Shown piece after piece: positions 33,879 to 43,857 of a DNA stretch of 64,000 bases. Where the stretch lies: positions 164,459-228,458 of the forward strand of contig NZ_KE332392.1 of NCBI RefSeq assembly GCF_000409775.1, in the 5' to 3' direction. Under the pieces are notes generated by a model. That model saw nothing but the letters and a program-made list of their open reading frames with translations. It had not been told where the DNA came from and searched no databases. Source of the stretch: Litchfieldella anticariensis FP35 = DSM 16096 (lineage in GTDB: Bacteria > Pseudomonadota > Gammaproteobacteria > Pseudomonadales > Halomonadaceae). How positions within the stretch are numbered: position 1 is the first letter of the stretch; the number at the start of each line of letters is the position of its first letter. A program made the translations under genes and the position numbers.

Positions 33879-35663
33879 ATGAGATCGAACCCTATCGGTA
33901 GACAGTTTGCTGTCAGTACCATTGCGCTGGCTGTTTCTTTCGGTGCTCATGCAGTCACCGATGAAGATATCCTGAACGATCATAATACCGCCGATGATGT
34001 GGTCAGTTACGGAATGGGGGTTCAAGGACAGCGATTCAGTACCCTTGATATTCTGAATACGGACAACGTCAAGTCCCTGCAGCCGGTCTGGGCATTTTCC
34101 TTCGGTGGTGAAAAGATGCGTGGCCAGGAGTCCCAGCCTTTGATAAAGGATGGGGTGATGTACGTGACGGCATCTTACTCACGTGCTTACGCGATCGATG
34201 CCAAGACTGGGGAAGAGGTTTGGCAGTACGAGGCACGCCTCCCGGATGGGATCATGCCGTGTTGTGACGTGATCAATCGTGGCGGGGCGTTGTATGAAGA
34301 TCTGTTCATCTTCGCGACCCTCGATGCCAAGCTCGTTGCCTTGAACAAGGATACCGGTAAGGTGGTATGGATCAAGGAGGTGGCAGATTATCAGGAAGGG
34401 TACTCTATTACTGCCGCTCCTATTATCGTGAAGGGCAAACTGATCACCGGCGTATCCGGCGGCGAGTTCGGTATCGTCGGCAAGATTGAGGCATACGACC
34501 CGACCAGTGGTGACAAGTTGTGGACTCGCCCGACCGTCGAGGGCCATATGGGCTATGTCTACCAGGATGGAGAGGCCATCGAGAATGGCATCTCTGGCGG
34601 AGAAGCCGGCAAGACCTGGCCTGGCGACATGTGGAAGACCGGCGGCGCTGCCACCTGGTTAGGGGGGACCTACGATCCGGAAACCGATACGTTGTTCTTC
34701 GGTACCGGCAACCCTGCGCCCTGGAACTCTCATCTGCGCCCTGGGGATAACCTGTTTTCTTCATCGCGACTGGCGATAGATCCCGACGACGGAAGCATCA
34801 AGTGGCACTTCCAGACCACGCCCAATGATGGCTGGGATTATGATGGCGTCAACGAACTGATCTCCTTCGATTACGAAGAAAACGGTGAGGTCATCAAGGC
34901 AGCTGCCACCGCCGACCGTAATGGTTTCTTTTATGTGCTCGATCGCACCAACGGTAGCTTCATCCGTGGCTTCCCCTTCGTCGATGAGATCTCTTGGGCC
35001 GAAGGGCTCGACGAGAATGGCCGACCGATCTACACCGATGACGGTCGCCCGGGTAACCCGGCCGATGTCGATAGTGAGAAGGGAGAACCGGTAGTGGCTC
35101 AGCCGGCATTCCTGGGTGGTAAGAACTGGATGCCCATGGCCTACAATCAGGATACGGAGTTGTTCTATGTTCCCTCCAATGAGTGGGCCATGGATATCTG
35201 GAATGAGCCCGTCTCCTACAAGAAGGGAGCAGCCTATCTTGGGGCCGGCTTCACCATCAAACCTGCCAACGATGAATATATCGGTGTTCTCAGAGCCATC
35301 GATCCTAAGACGGGCGAGGAAGTCTGGCGCTACGAGAACCGTGCTCCCCTGTGGGGCGGTGTCATGACCACGTCAGGCAATCTGGTCTTTACCGGTACCC
35401 CGGAAGGCTATCTAAAAGCGTTCGATGCGACGACCGGCGAGGAATTGTATCGCTTCAATACCGGTTCCGGCGTCGTTGGCACGCCTATCACCTGGAGCAT
35501 GGATGGCGAACAATATGTCTCCATCACCTCAGGTTGGGGTGGTGCCGTACCGCTGTGGGGTGGTGAGGTTGCCAAGGTCGTCAAGAACTTCAACCAGGGC
35601 GGCATGCTATGGACCTTCAAGTTGCCGAAGGAGGCCGCGAGCCAGGATGTGGCCAGTCGCTGA
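33879..35663 (+). CDS. PQQ-dependent alcohol dehydrogenase with lanthanide-type (DYD) active site
   Basis: A 594-residue periplasmic quinoprotein; signal peptide about residues 1-25 (ending GAHA). Eight-bladed propeller with the adjacent-Cys disulfide Cys128-Cys129 (MPCCDV), metal-site Glu196 (VSGGEFG), Asn283 (PAPWN) and catalytic Asp320 followed by Tyr321-Asp322. An Asp two residues after the catalytic Asp marks lanthanide-dependent enzymes (XoxF, PedH); calcium enzymes such as ExaA have Ser or Ala there (established knowledge). It oxidises alcohols to aldehydes, passing electrons to cytochrome c-550. ATG 33879 has GGGAG; an upstream TTG at 33849 is rejected. It is monocistronic, between terminators at 33691 and 35672. 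Closest named relative by motif is PedH; symbol left blank because overall identity was not measured. Confidence 0.94.
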   Translation: MRSNPIGRQFAVSTIALAVSFGAHAVTDEDILNDHNTADDVVSYGMGVQGQRFSTLDILNTDNVKSLQPVWAFSFGGEKMRGQESQPLIKDGVMYVTASYSRAYAIDAKTGEEVWQYEARLPDGIMPCCDVINRGGALYEDLFIFATLDAKLVALNKDTGKVVWIKEVADYQEGYSITAAPIIVKGKLITGVSGGEFGIVGKIEAYDPTSGDKLWTRPTVEGHMGYVYQDGEAIENGISGGEAGKTWPGDMWKTGGAATWLGGTYDPETDTLFFGTGNPAPWNSHLRPGDNLFSSSRLAIDPDDGSIKWHFQTTPNDGWDYDGVNELISFDYEENGEVIKAAATADRNGFFYVLDRTNGSFIRGFPFVDEISWAEGLDENGRPIYTDDGRPGNPADVDSEKGEPVVAQPAFLGGKNWMPMAYNQDTELFYVPSNEWAMDIWNEPVSYKKGAAYLGAGFTIKPANDEYIGVLRAIDPKTGEEVWRYENRAPLWGGVMTTSGNLVFTGTPEGYLKAFDATTGEELYRFNTGSGVVGTPITWSMDGEQYVSITSGWGGAVPLWGGEVAKVVKNFNQGGMLWTFKLPKEAASQDVASR

Positions 35664-35671
35664 GTGATGTA

Positions 35672-35698
35672 TGGCCCGGAACGTTTCGGGCCACTTTT
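35672..35698 (+). terminator. Terminator after the alcohol dehydrogenase gene
   Basis: Stem TGGCCCG / CGGGCCA, extendable through GAA/TTT pairs, followed by ACTTTT, 9 bp after the stop codon. Confidence 0.8.
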
Positions 35699-35710
35699 GC
35701 AAGAACTGAC

Positions 35711-35750
35711 GAAAGAACGGCTGCCGTGGTGCCATGGCAGCCGTTCTTTC
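35711..35750. terminator. Second, bidirectional-looking hairpin
   Basis: Perfect 15-bp arms (GAAAGAACGGCTGCC and complement) around a 10-base loop. The arms begin and end with A- and T-rich sequence, so it could serve either strand, including a minus-strand gene ending at 35801. Confidence 0.65.
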
Positions 35751-35800
35751 GTATGCCCCGATGGGACGAGATCCACGGCATTCCGATTACGGCCGTCATA

Positions 35801-36073
35801 TTAGATGAGCCAGGCCGAGCGTTTCCTTTTCATGCTGCAAACAATCACTGAACGGGTCTCCACTTCGATGACAGTGTCAGGGCGGAACATGCACAGTGCC
35901 AGCATCAAGGCTTGGGCAGGAGTACGGGTAAGGGGGAATCTGGACATGCTGAGGTGCTCCCATTCAGTAGCGAACCCTGCATCCTGCATGATTGTCCTGG
36001 TATTGCTGTTAGAGCGCTCAATGCGCATCGACTCATGGAGATAGCTTAGGCATGAGAGGGAATTTTCCGACAT
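35801..36073 (-). CDS. Doubtful small hypothetical protein
   Basis: A 90-residue open frame, or 62 residues if it starts at the ATG at 35989, which has AGGA five to six bases upstream. The conserved-looking core is SRFPLTRTPAQALMLALCMF, an amphipathic helix, followed by RPDTVIEVETRSVIVC. The frame lies in an otherwise gene-free region and ends just before a hairpin (35711-35750) that could terminate it. I do not recognise a family and cannot exclude chance. Confidence 0.3.
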   Translation of the reverse strand: MSENSLSCLSYLHESMRIERSNSNTRTIMQDAGFATEWEHLSMSRFPLTRTPAQALMLALCMFRPDTVIEVETRSVIVCSMKRKRSAWLI

Positions 36074-36457
36074 ATGACGATGGTCGCGGCTGACTACTAC
36101 TTGAGGCTCGCGATGAGGGTGGTATTCCGCATGACGAGCGGCTTGTACCTTGACTCCATGCTTGCAGGCATGGGGGGGCAGTGTCCCTTCTCGGTGGCAT
36201 CTTCACGCTTCTAAACTCCTTGGAATTGCGACCAAGGGAGGAGGGAAATTGCACCTAGAGTGTTGTTGAGGAGGAGGCTGAGTTCACCAAGACTGAATGG
36301 ACCGCGTAGGCAGCATTTGGTGCGCGACTGTGAGTCTACGACCAAAGAACGCTGTCGTTTCCCCCTAGGCAGCATGGGGCGGCAGTCAGACTTCGCTACG
36401 CTCTAAACCAGGTCCATTCATCGGACCCCATGATTCTAACAGGCAGGAGTGCACGTC

Positions 36458-37978
36458 ATGATCTACGCCAACCCCGGTAGTGCAGGATCGGTCGTTTCCT
36501 TCGACAAGCGCTATGGCAACTATATCGGTGGCGAGTTCGTCGCCCCGGTCAAGGGTCAGTATTTCGATAACGTCAGCCCCGTCAACGGCGAGGTATTCTG
36601 CGAGATCCCACGTTCCACGGCGGAAGACATCGAACTCGCGCTTGACGCAGCCCATGAGGCCGCTCCCGCCTGGGGCAAGACCTCAGCGACCGAGCGCAGC
36701 AACATCCTGCTCAAGATTGCCGATCGTCTCGAACAGAACCTGGAAATGCTCGCCGTGGCCGAGACCTGGGACAACGGCAAGGCGGTACGTGAGACGCTCA
36801 ACGCCGACCTCCCGCTGGCAGTCGATCACTTCCGCTATTTCGCCGGTTGTATCCGCGCCCAGGAAGGCACAGTGGCGGACATCGACGCCAACACCGTCTC
36901 CTACCACTTCCACGAGCCGCTAGGCGTGGTGGGGCAGATCATTCCCTGGAACTTCCCGATCCTGATGGCCGTCTGGAAGCTCGGCCCGGCGCTGGCCGCC
37001 GGAAACTGTGTGGTACTGAAGCCCGCCGAGCAGACCCCGGTATCCATCCTCAAGGTGATGGAACTGATCGGCGACCTGCTTCCCCCGGGCGTGGTCAACA
37101 TCGTCAACGGCTACGGCGCCGAAGCCGGCCAGGCACTGGCCACCAGCAAGCGTATCGCCAAGATCGCCTTCACCGGTTCGACCCCAGTCGGCTCGCACAT
37201 CCTCAAGTGTGCCGCCGAGAACATAATTCCCTCCACCGTGGAACTGGGCGGCAAGTCGCCGAACATCTACTTCGCCGACATCATGGACGCCGAGCCGGAG
37301 TTCATCGACAAGGCGGCCGAAGGTCTGGTACTGGCCTTCTTCAACCAAGGTGAGGTATGTACCTGCCCGTCACGGGCGTTGATCCAGGAAAGCATCTACG
37401 AGCCGTTCATGGCCCGGGTCATGGAGCGGGTCAAGACCATCAAGCGTGGTAACCCGCTGGATACTGACGTCCAGGTCGGCGCCCAGGCGTCCCAGGAGCA
37501 GTTCGACAAGATCATGTCCTACATGGACATCGCCCGGGAGGAGGGTGCCGAGTTCCTCACCGGTGGCGACAAGGAGAGCTTCGATCCGGCGTACGACAAG
37601 GGGTATTACATCCAGCCAACATTGCTCAAGGGCAACAACAAGATGCGCGTGTTCCAAGAGGAGATCTTCGGTCCGGTGGTGGCGGTGACCACCTTCAAAG
37701 ACGAAGCGGAAGCGCTGGCGATCGCCAACGACACCGAGTTCGGTCTCGGTGCCGGCGTATGGAGTCGTGACATGAACATCGCCTTCCGCATGGGGCGCAG
37801 CATCCAGGCCGGCCGGGTGTGGACCAACTGTTACCACCAGTATCCGGCACATGCCGCCTTCGGTGGCTACAAGAAGTCCGGTGTGGGCCGTGAAACTCAC
37901 AAGGTGGCGCTGGAACACTACCAGCAAACCAAGAATTTGTTGGTGAGTTATGACACCAACCCTCTCGGCTTCTTTTAA
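36458..37978 (+). CDS. exaC: NAD-dependent aldehyde dehydrogenase ExaC
   Basis: A 506-residue aldehyde dehydrogenase that converts acetaldehyde and other aldehydes to acids, the step after the periplasmic alcohol dehydrogenase. The active-site pieces are visible: [20 protein letters not shown] (with the catalytic-site Asn), ELGGKSPNI (general-base Glu), and [13 protein letters not shown] with the nucleophile Cys. It closely resembles Pseudomonas ExaC/AcoD. AGGAG lies eight bases before the ATG at 36458. Monocistronic, with a terminator at 38033. Confidence 0.95.
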   Translation: MIYANPGSAGSVVSFDKRYGNYIGGEFVAPVKGQYFDNVSPVNGEVFCEIPRSTAEDIELALDAAHEAAPAWGKTSATERSNILLKIADRLEQNLEMLAVAETWDNGKAVRETLNADLPLAVDHFRYFAGCIRAQEGTVADIDANTVSYHFHEPLGVVGQIIPWNFPILMAVWKLGPALAAGNCVVLKPAEQTPVSILKVMELIGDLLPPGVVNIVNGYGAEAGQALATSKRIAKIAFTGSTPVGSHILKCAAENIIPSTVELGGKSPNIYFADIMDAEPEFIDKAAEGLVLAFFNQGEVCTCPSRALIQESIYEPFMARVMERVKTIKRGNPLDTDVQVGAQASQEQFDKIMSYMDIAREEGAEFLTGGDKESFDPAYDKGYYIQPTLLKGNNKMRVFQEEIFGPVVAVTTFKDEAEALAIANDTEFGLGAGVWSRDMNIAFRMGRSIQAGRVWTNCYHQYPAHAAFGGYKKSGVGRETHKVALEHYQQTKNLLVSYDTNPLGFF

Positions 37979-38032
37979 CGCAAACGTGACTCTCTCGTGA
38001 AGGCAGCAGTGTGGTGTTGACAGTGAGAGCTT

Positions 38033-38063
38033 GGGGCGTCGACTGCGGTCGCGCCCTTTTTTT
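38033..38063 (+). terminator. Rho-independent terminator after exaC
   Basis: GC-rich stem (GGGCG.CGAC / GTCGCGCCC with one bulge) followed by seven T, 55 bp after the exaC stop and just before the converging SulP gene end. Confidence 0.85.
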
Positions 38064-38072
38064 GCAGTGCGT

Positions 38073-39809
38073 TCAGTGATGGATTGCCAGCCATTTCGAT
38101 GCCAGTCGCTTGGCATGTCCGGCTTCGCGTACCCAGGCCAGCCGTCCTACCTCACGTTTTATGCCGTCGCGTTTGAGTTTCATCAGCAGCCGCGCTGGCA
38201 GGCCAACCAGGATAAGGCCGATTCGCTGGGCGTGGAGCTCGTCGACCAGGGTATGCAGGGCGACGATGGCGGTGGAATCGAGACTCGGGACATCCCGCAT
38301 GTCGAGTATGATCACACGTACCTCGCGGTCGACCATACGTAGCGAGGCCACCGCCTTCTCGGCGGCTCCGAAGAACAGCGGGCCGTTGACATCGTAGACT
38401 GCCACCTGGTGAGGCAGGTCACGTGCCAGATCATGCTCGTCGGCGGTGAGTCGTCGGGTGTGAGTGAGCTTGGCCATGCGACGAATGAACAACGCGGCGG
38501 CGAGCCCTACGCCAACCGCTACTGCCAATACCATGTCGAATATCACGGTGAGGGAGAAGCAGATCACCAGGATGGCCACATCGCTACCGGGCGCACTCTT
38601 CAAGGTATGCACGAAGTGACGCGCTTCGCTCATATTCCAGGCGATGATGAACAGCAGTGCGGCCAGTGCCGCCATTGGGACCAAGCCCAGGATGCCTGCC
38701 AGTGCCACCACGGTCAGGAGTACCACCAATGAGTGCACTATCGCAGCGATTGGCGAACGGGCGCCGCTGCGGATATTGGTGGCGGTGCGTGCCAGGGCGG
38801 CGGTGGCAGTGATGCCGCCGAAGAAGGGGACCACCATGTTGCCGATACCTTGGCCGATCAGTTCAGCATTGGGGTCGTGGCGGGTACGGGTCAGGCCGTC
38901 GGCGACCACGGCGCATAGCAGCGATTCGATGGCGGCCAGCATAGCGATGGCGAAAGCGGGCCCCAGCAGTTCACGGATCAGTGCAAAATCGATCGTGAGT
39001 GGGGTGCCGTCTGCGTCGGGCAATTGCCAGGGCCAGGTCAAGGTAGGAGGAAGAGGTGGAATGCCGTTGCCCGATTGGCCCAGGTATTCCCAATGGAAAC
39101 GTGAGGCGATGGTGTCCACCTCGAGGCCGAATTGGGTCGCGGCAAGTGCCACCAAGGTGCCCACAGCCAGACCAACCAGTGGGGCGGGAACCGGCAGTTT
39201 CAGCTGTGGCCACAGAATCAGGGTTGCCAAGGTCACCAAGCCGATGCCGAGCTCAGCAGGAGCTAGACTGGGTAGCGCGCGGATGATGGCAAAGAGGTTA
39301 TCCAGCGTGCTTTCACCCAGAGTGACACCTGCCAGGCCAAAGAAATCGGGAAGTTGCAGTAGGGCGATGACCACGCCAATGCCGGCGGTGAAACCCAGCA
39401 CGACTGGGTAAGGAATGAACTGGATCAGGTTGCCCAAGCGCGAGAGTCCCAGCGCCACCAGGATCATACCCGCCATCAGGGTGGCAATCAGAAGTCCGCC
39501 AATACCGTGATTGGCGACGATAGGGAAAAGGATGACCACGAAAGCGGCAGTGGGGCCGGAGATATTGAAGCGCGAACCGCCAGTCAGGGCGATGATGGCG
39601 CCGGCAACAATAGCCGTATAGAGACCGTGCTGTGGGGGAACACCAGTAGCAATGGCCAGTGCCATGGACAGCGGCACCGCGATGATACCGATGGTCAGGC
39701 CTGCCAGGAGGTCATGCCGCAGGTCGGCGAGTCCATATCCCTCGCGCCAGGTATGGAACAAGGCCACACCAGGTCTGGGGAACGGGGAAGAGGAGGAAGG
39801 CTTGGCCAT
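38073..39809 (-). CDS. dauA: SulP/SLC26 anion transporter, DauA-like
   Basis: A 578-residue membrane transporter with about 14 helices (residues 25-430) and a C-terminal cytosolic STAS domain (about 450-550, VIILDMRDVPSLDSTAIVAL). It is nearly co-linear with E. coli DauA (YchM), a C4-dicarboxylate/succinate transporter: LLAGLTIGIIAVPLSMALAIA, GGSRFNISGPTAAFVVIL, AIESLLCAVVADGLTRTRHD, ELIGQGIGNMVVPFFGGIT. Other SulP proteins move sulfate or bicarbonate, so substrate is less sure than family. Single gene, convergent with exaC. Confidence 0.9.
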   Translation of the reverse strand: MAKPSSSSPFPRPGVALFHTWREGYGLADLRHDLLAGLTIGIIAVPLSMALAIATGVPPQHGLYTAIVAGAIIALTGGSRFNISGPTAAFVVILFPIVANHGIGGLLIATLMAGMILVALGLSRLGNLIQFIPYPVVLGFTAGIGVVIALLQLPDFFGLAGVTLGESTLDNLFAIIRALPSLAPAELGIGLVTLATLILWPQLKLPVPAPLVGLAVGTLVALAATQFGLEVDTIASRFHWEYLGQSGNGIPPLPPTLTWPWQLPDADGTPLTIDFALIRELLGPAFAIAMLAAIESLLCAVVADGLTRTRHDPNAELIGQGIGNMVVPFFGGITATAALARTATNIRSGARSPIAAIVHSLVVLLTVVALAGILGLVPMAALAALLFIIAWNMSEARHFVHTLKSAPGSDVAILVICFSLTVIFDMVLAVAVGVGLAAALFIRRMAKLTHTRRLTADEHDLARDLPHQVAVYDVNGPLFFGAAEKAVASLRMVDREVRVIILDMRDVPSLDSTAIVALHTLVDELHAQRIGLILVGLPARLLMKLKRDGIKREVGRLAWVREAGHAKRLASKWLAIHH

Positions 39810-39900
39810 GGCGGGTGAGTCCTGCGACGATGAAACGAGATGTTACGTTAATCCCGAATATTGCGGCGCCGCAAGCCCACCCTTCTAACTAGCTTGACGT

Positions 39901-40671
39901 TCAGAACATCAGCCTGACGCCGGCAACGACGCCCGTATCTTCTGTAGGATCGCCCTGCACTTGGGCCAGGTCGGCAGTGCCGCTATAGCGCTTTTCCCAG
40001 TAACCGCCGATATAGGGCGCGAACTTGCGGGTGATCTCATAACGCAATCGCAGGCCGGCGCGTATCGAATTGAGGCCTTCCCCGACACCGAACTCTTCGA
40101 CCTCACTGCCAGCGACGACAAGCTCTGTACGCGGTTGCAGGAAGAGCCGTTGGGTTAGGCGAAGGTCATGTTCGGCCTCGAAGCTCGCCGAGACATCGCC
40201 TTCATCGCTTACACGCAGGGCAATATCGGTTTCGATCCGGTAGGGGGCCAAGCCCTGCAGGGCAATCACACCGAAATAGCGCTCGGGGTGATCGTCCGAG
40301 GCAATGCCGCCTTGATAACCGATGCCGCCCTGGAGCTCCCAGAAGTCGTTGATCAGCCGGCTGTAGAGCAGGTCGAGTGATTCGAACTCGGCATCCTCGC
40401 CATCGCCCTGCACGTTCTCGCCTTCGCTCTTGAGATATAGCCGGTTGATGTCGCCGCCATACCACGCCTGGAAGTCCCATACCAAGGCCTTTTCGCCCTT
40501 GTCGGGGACGGCATACTCGAGACGGTCGATGAGCACCGACCCCAGAAGATGCTCCTCCATCGGTGAAGGCCAGTCGTCCGGAGCATCGTAGCCATCCTCG
40601 GCATAAACTCCTGTCATCGTCAGCATGGTCAAGAAGGAGCAAGTCACCATCAGTACGTTCCTGGTATTCAT
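39901..40671 (-). CDS. copB: Copper resistance outer-membrane protein CopB
   Basis: A 256-residue exported protein with signal peptide (about residues 1-24, ending GVYA) and a predicted outer-membrane beta-barrel. CopB/PcoB hallmarks: DRLEYAVPDKGEKALVWDFQAWYGGDINRLYLKSEGE, SLDLLYSRLINDFWELQGGIGYQ, and the terminal VVAGVRLMF with C-terminal Phe. The Met/His-rich N-terminal copper region of longer CopB proteins is absent, so this is the short form. It follows the CopA oxidase by 9 bp and completes the operon. Confidence 0.93.
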   Translation of the reverse strand: MNTRNVLMVTCSFLTMLTMTGVYAEDGYDAPDDWPSPMEEHLLGSVLIDRLEYAVPDKGEKALVWDFQAWYGGDINRLYLKSEGENVQGDGEDAEFESLDLLYSRLINDFWELQGGIGYQGGIASDDHPERYFGVIALQGLAPYRIETDIALRVSDEGDVSASFEAEHDLRLTQRLFLQPRTELVVAGSEVEEFGVGEGLNSIRAGLRLRYEITRKFAPYIGGYWEKRYSGTADLAQVQGDPTEDTGVVAGVRLMF

Positions 40672-40680
40672 GAAGACTCC

Positions 40681-42456
40681 TTACGAAACCTTGACGACTC
40701 GGAACATGCCGGCGTCCATGTGATAGAGAAGATGACAGTGGAAGGCCCAGCTACCTTCGGCATCAGCAGTGATCAGGGCCGAGATGCGCTCTCCCGGCTT
40801 GACGTTGATAGTGTGCTTGCGAGGAATCAGTTCACCGGCACCGTTTTCCAGTTCCATCCACATGCCATGCAGATGGATGGGATGCTCCATCATGGTGTCG
40901 TTGATCAGGATCAGCCGCAGGCGCTCGTCCTTGCGGAAGTGGATGGGACCGGAGACCTCGCTGAACTTCTTACCGTCGAAGGACCACATATAGCGTTCCA
41001 TGTTGCCGGTCAGGTGTAATTCCAGCTCGCGCTCGGGCTCACGACGGTCAGGCCATGGCAAGAAGGACTTGAGGTCGCTGTAGAGCAGCACGCGGCGCTC
41101 GCCAGGATCGAAGCCGATACCGGCATGATCGTACTGGGAGCCGGGCTGGGCGGCCCCGGCGGGAAGCATTGCTCCCGCTTCTGCTCCAGAAGACGATGCT
41201 TCGCCCATGTCCGCCATGGTGGAGTGATCCATCCTGCTCATACCGGAGTGGTCCATGTCGCTCATGCTGGAGTGGTTCATGCCACCCATATTCGCGTGGT
41301 CCATACCACCGTGTGCCCCCATTGCTTCCATGCCGCGATCGGCGATCCGCCGGCGCTCCGGGATGGATGCCACCATGCCCAGGCGTGGTGCCAGGGTGCC
41401 ACGGGCGTAGCCGCTGCGGTCCATGGCTTCGGCAAATAGCGTGTAGGCGGTATCGGCTTCGGGGGCGACGAGCACGTCGTAGGTTTCGGCGACGCCAATG
41501 CGGAACTCGTCGACGGGCACGGGCTGTACCGGTTGGCCATCGGCAGCCACCACGGTCATTTTCAGGCCAGGAATGCGTACGTCGAAGTAGCTCATCGCCG
41601 AACCATTGATTACTCGCAGGCGGATCCGCTCGCCGGGCTTGAACAGGGCAGTCCAGTTCTCGCCCGGAGCATGGCCGTTGAGCAGGTAGGTATAGGTGCT
41701 GCCGGTGACGTCGGCAATATCGCGGGAACTCATTCGCATCTGGGCCCACATGGCACGCATCTGCGCGGTTTCCTTGAAGCCGTTCTCGCGCACGTCGGCC
41801 AGGAAATCGGCAATGGTGCGCTCCTGGTAGTTGTAATAGCCCTCGCCAGTCTTCAGGTTGCGGAAGATACTGGCAGGATCTTCGAAGCTCCAGTCGGTAA
41901 GTAGCAGCACGTGCTCGCGGTCATAGCGGAAGGGTTCCCGCTCTGCAGCATCGATGATCAGTGGGCCGGCATGGCCGAGCTGTTCCTGCAGCCCCGAGTG
42001 GCTGTGATACCAGTAGGTACCGTGCTGGCAGACCGGGAAGCGGTAGGTGAAGGTTTCGCCTGGGCCGATGCCGGCGAAGCTGATACCCGGTACGCCATCC
42101 ATCTCTGTCGGCAGGATCAAGCCATGCCAATGAATGGAGGTCGGTTCGTCGAGTAGGTTGGTGACCCGCAGTACCGCGTCCTGTCCTTCCTTGAGGCGAA
42201 GCAAAGGGCCGGGACTGGTGCCATTGATGCAGATCGGACGAGCCTCCCGCCCATTGATGGGCAGATTTCGTCGACGAATATCCAGGGCGATCTCGGGTCC
42301 ATCGACTACGCCTTGTGGGTAGAGGTTGCTCTGACCCCAAGGGTTGGCCCAGGCTGGAGTCAGCCCCGAGGCGGCGGAACCCAGTCCCAGAGCGGCACCG
42401 CCTTTGAGAATCTGGCGACGTGTTAAAGAAAGCGAAGGGGGGGGCGAGGTTGCCAT
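40681..42456 (-). CDS. copA: Multicopper oxidase CopA (periplasmic copper resistance)
   Basis: A 591-residue periplasmic multicopper oxidase of the CopA/PcoA type. A twin-arginine signal (TRRQILKGGAALGLG) starts near residue 9. Copper ligands: IHWHG (about 107), YWYHSHSG (about 149), HPIHLHG (about 525) and HCHLLYHMDAGM (about 577). A Met/His-rich insert (MDHANMGGMNHSSM and repeats) at about 390-430 resembles the copper-binding insert of PcoA/CopA. It probably oxidises Cu(I) to Cu(II). The ATG at 42456 has AGGA upstream. A candidate CopR box lies 53 bp before the start (42509-42528). Confidence 0.95.
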   Translation of the reverse strand: MATSPPPSLSLTRRQILKGGAALGLGSAASGLTPAWANPWGQSNLYPQGVVDGPEIALDIRRRNLPINGREARPICINGTSPGPLLRLKEGQDAVLRVTNLLDEPTSIHWHGLILPTEMDGVPGISFAGIGPGETFTYRFPVCQHGTYWYHSHSGLQEQLGHAGPLIIDAAEREPFRYDREHVLLLTDWSFEDPASIFRNLKTGEGYYNYQERTIADFLADVRENGFKETAQMRAMWAQMRMSSRDIADVTGSTYTYLLNGHAPGENWTALFKPGERIRLRVINGSAMSYFDVRIPGLKMTVVAADGQPVQPVPVDEFRIGVAETYDVLVAPEADTAYTLFAEAMDRSGYARGTLAPRLGMVASIPERRRIADRGMEAMGAHGGMDHANMGGMNHSSMSDMDHSGMSRMDHSTMADMGEASSSGAEAGAMLPAGAAQPGSQYDHAGIGFDPGERRVLLYSDLKSFLPWPDRREPERELELHLTGNMERYMWSFDGKKFSEVSGPIHFRKDERLRLILINDTMMEHPIHLHGMWMELENGAGELIPRKHTINVKPGERISALITADAEGSWAFHCHLLYHMDAGMFRVVKVS

Positions 42457-42508
42457 GCGCGATTCCTGTCCAAACCTGACATTTTGGAATCGATATTGGC
42501 CTGGCAAG

Positions 42509-42528
42509 CTGAAAGCAGGCTGAAAGTG
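42509..42528 (-). promoter_or_regulatory. Candidate CopR tandem box before copA
   Basis: CTGAAAGCAGGCTGAAAGTG on the plus strand: CTGAAA repeated with an 11-bp period, the usual arrangement for OmpR-family regulators. A near-identical element precedes the cupredoxin gene at the same 53-bp distance. Confidence 0.65.
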
Positions 42529-42540
42529 GAGGTAGAAAGA

Positions 42541-43857
42541 TCAAGCTTCGGGCAAGGTGATCACGACACGCAGCCCACCCAAGGACGAGGCCTGAAAGTG
42601 CAGGCTGCCGGTATACTGGCCGACCAGTTGGCGCAGAATGGACAGACCCAGCCCATGGCCGGGACGGCCTTCGTCAAGTCTCATGCCACGCCTGCCGAGT
42701 TGAGGGATCTCATCCGGCGGGACACCAGGGCCATCGTCTTCGACGGTGATGGTCAACGATGCCGCCATCTCGAGACAGCAGCGCACATCACGCTTGGACC
42801 ACTTGCCAGCATTGTCGAGTACGATGCCCAGCATCTCGGTGAAATCCAGGCGTTCGACGTTCACGCTGGTTTCCACCATCGGCGCGACTTCGAGGTGGAA
42901 GGACTTGTCGGGATACAGGGCGTCGAACATGTCGATCAACTGCTCGGTCTCGCGCCGGATGACGGTTCGCTGACCGGCGTAGGGGCCAGCGATACGCGAA
43001 CGGCGCAATTCGGCTTCGAGCTGGGAGTGCATGTCTTCCAGGCGATGCAGCATTTTTATGCGACGTTCGCTATCGATGGGTCGGGAGCCCCGCAATACCT
43101 GGGTGACGGCGGCCAGAGGGGTCTTGAGGGCATGTGACAGATTGGCGAGAGATTCACGGGAGCGTCTGAGCCGTTTGTCATGATCATCCATGAAGCGGTT
43201 GAGCTGCGCTACCAAGTCATCGAGCTCGGAGGGAGTGCCGAGGTGGAGTCGCTCGCGGTTCCCCGACTGCAGCTCGTCAAGCTGCCGTTGCAGCCAGGAC
43301 AATGGCCGCAAGCCACGGTTGACGGCAACCAGATTGAGTGTGGCCAGCAGCGCCAGCAGCAGACCGGCGATGCCTCCCACCCACCAGTGAAGCGTTGCCA
43401 GCCCTGCTTCCACTTGAGCGAAATCCTCACCAATCAACAGTACGCCCGTGTGGCCACCGAAGGAGAATGTCCGGCGATAGACCAGTAACCGCTGATCCCC
43501 CCACTCTACGTCGACGAGGGTGTCGTCGTCTCCGTTCAGGTAAGGTTTCAGGGGCGCCAACCAACGGGGATGCGAGGTGGTGATGTCACCATCCAGCTCG
43601 ACGACATAGAGATGATGGAATACCTGCGATGCCGGATTGCTCGAATCCAGCCACGTGGGAGGTAAGAGTTGACCCTGGCGAAGACGCTGCAGCGTATGCT
43701 CCGCTTCCTGGCGCAAGCGGTCGCCGAGAAAGTCCCGGGCAAGGTCATGGAGCAGGATTCCGTGCAATAACCAAGTGATTCCGACCACGATCAAGGCCAC
43801 ACCACCCAGCCAGGTAAGCAGGCGGAAGCGCAGGCTGCGCCGATCAATGCGAAACAA
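42541..43857 (-). CDS. copS: Copper-responsive sensor histidine kinase (CopS/PcoS type)
   Basis: A sensor kinase of about 438 residues: membrane helix near residue 12-35, periplasmic sensing region, second helix, then HAMP-like linker, HisKA (LANLSHALKTPLAAVTQ, His near residue 242) and HATPase (DNAGKWSK, DDGPGVPPDE, GHGLGLSILRQLV). The start is inferred as TTG 43857, which overlaps the regulator stop and has AGGGG upstream; the first ATG further out would overlap the regulator by 113 bp. Copper specificity is taken from position between copA and copR. Confidence 0.87.
   Translation of the reverse strand: MFRIDRRSLRFRLLTWLGGVALIVVGITWLLHGILLHDLARDFLGDRLRQEAEHTLQRLRQGQLLPPTWLDSSNPASQVFHHLYVVELDGDITTSHPRWLAPLKPYLNGDDDTLVDVEWGDQRLLVYRRTFSFGGHTGVLLIGEDFAQVEAGLATLHWWVGGIAGLLLALLATLNLVAVNRGLRPLSWLQRQLDELQSGNRERLHLGTPSELDDLVAQLNRFMDDHDKRLRRSRESLANLSHALKTPLAAVTQVLRGSRPIDSERRIKMLHRLEDMHSQLEAELRRSRIAGPYAGQRTVIRRETEQLIDMFDALYPDKSFHLEVAPMVETSVNVERLDFTEMLGIVLDNAGKWSKRDVRCCLEMAASLTITVEDDGPGVPPDEIPQLGRRGMRLDEGRPGHGLGLSILRQLVGQYTGSLHFQASSLGGLRVVITLPEA

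Larger units (their letters stand above)
35664..36457. other. Long intergenic region between the alcohol and aldehyde dehydrogenase genes
   Basis: A 794-bp stretch with two terminators at its left (35672 and 35711), one doubtful small minus-strand reading frame (35801-36073), and the presumed exaC promoter at its right. TACTAC-type elements occur at 36095 (TACTACTTGAGG) and TACGACCAAAG at 36337, the latter 121 bp before exaC. I see no RNA gene or mobile element. Confidence 0.5.

Noticed and set aside
41170-41290. Repetitive Met/His stretch considered as a DNA repeat
   Set aside because: It is the coding sequence of the Met/His-rich insert in CopA, normal for the family.
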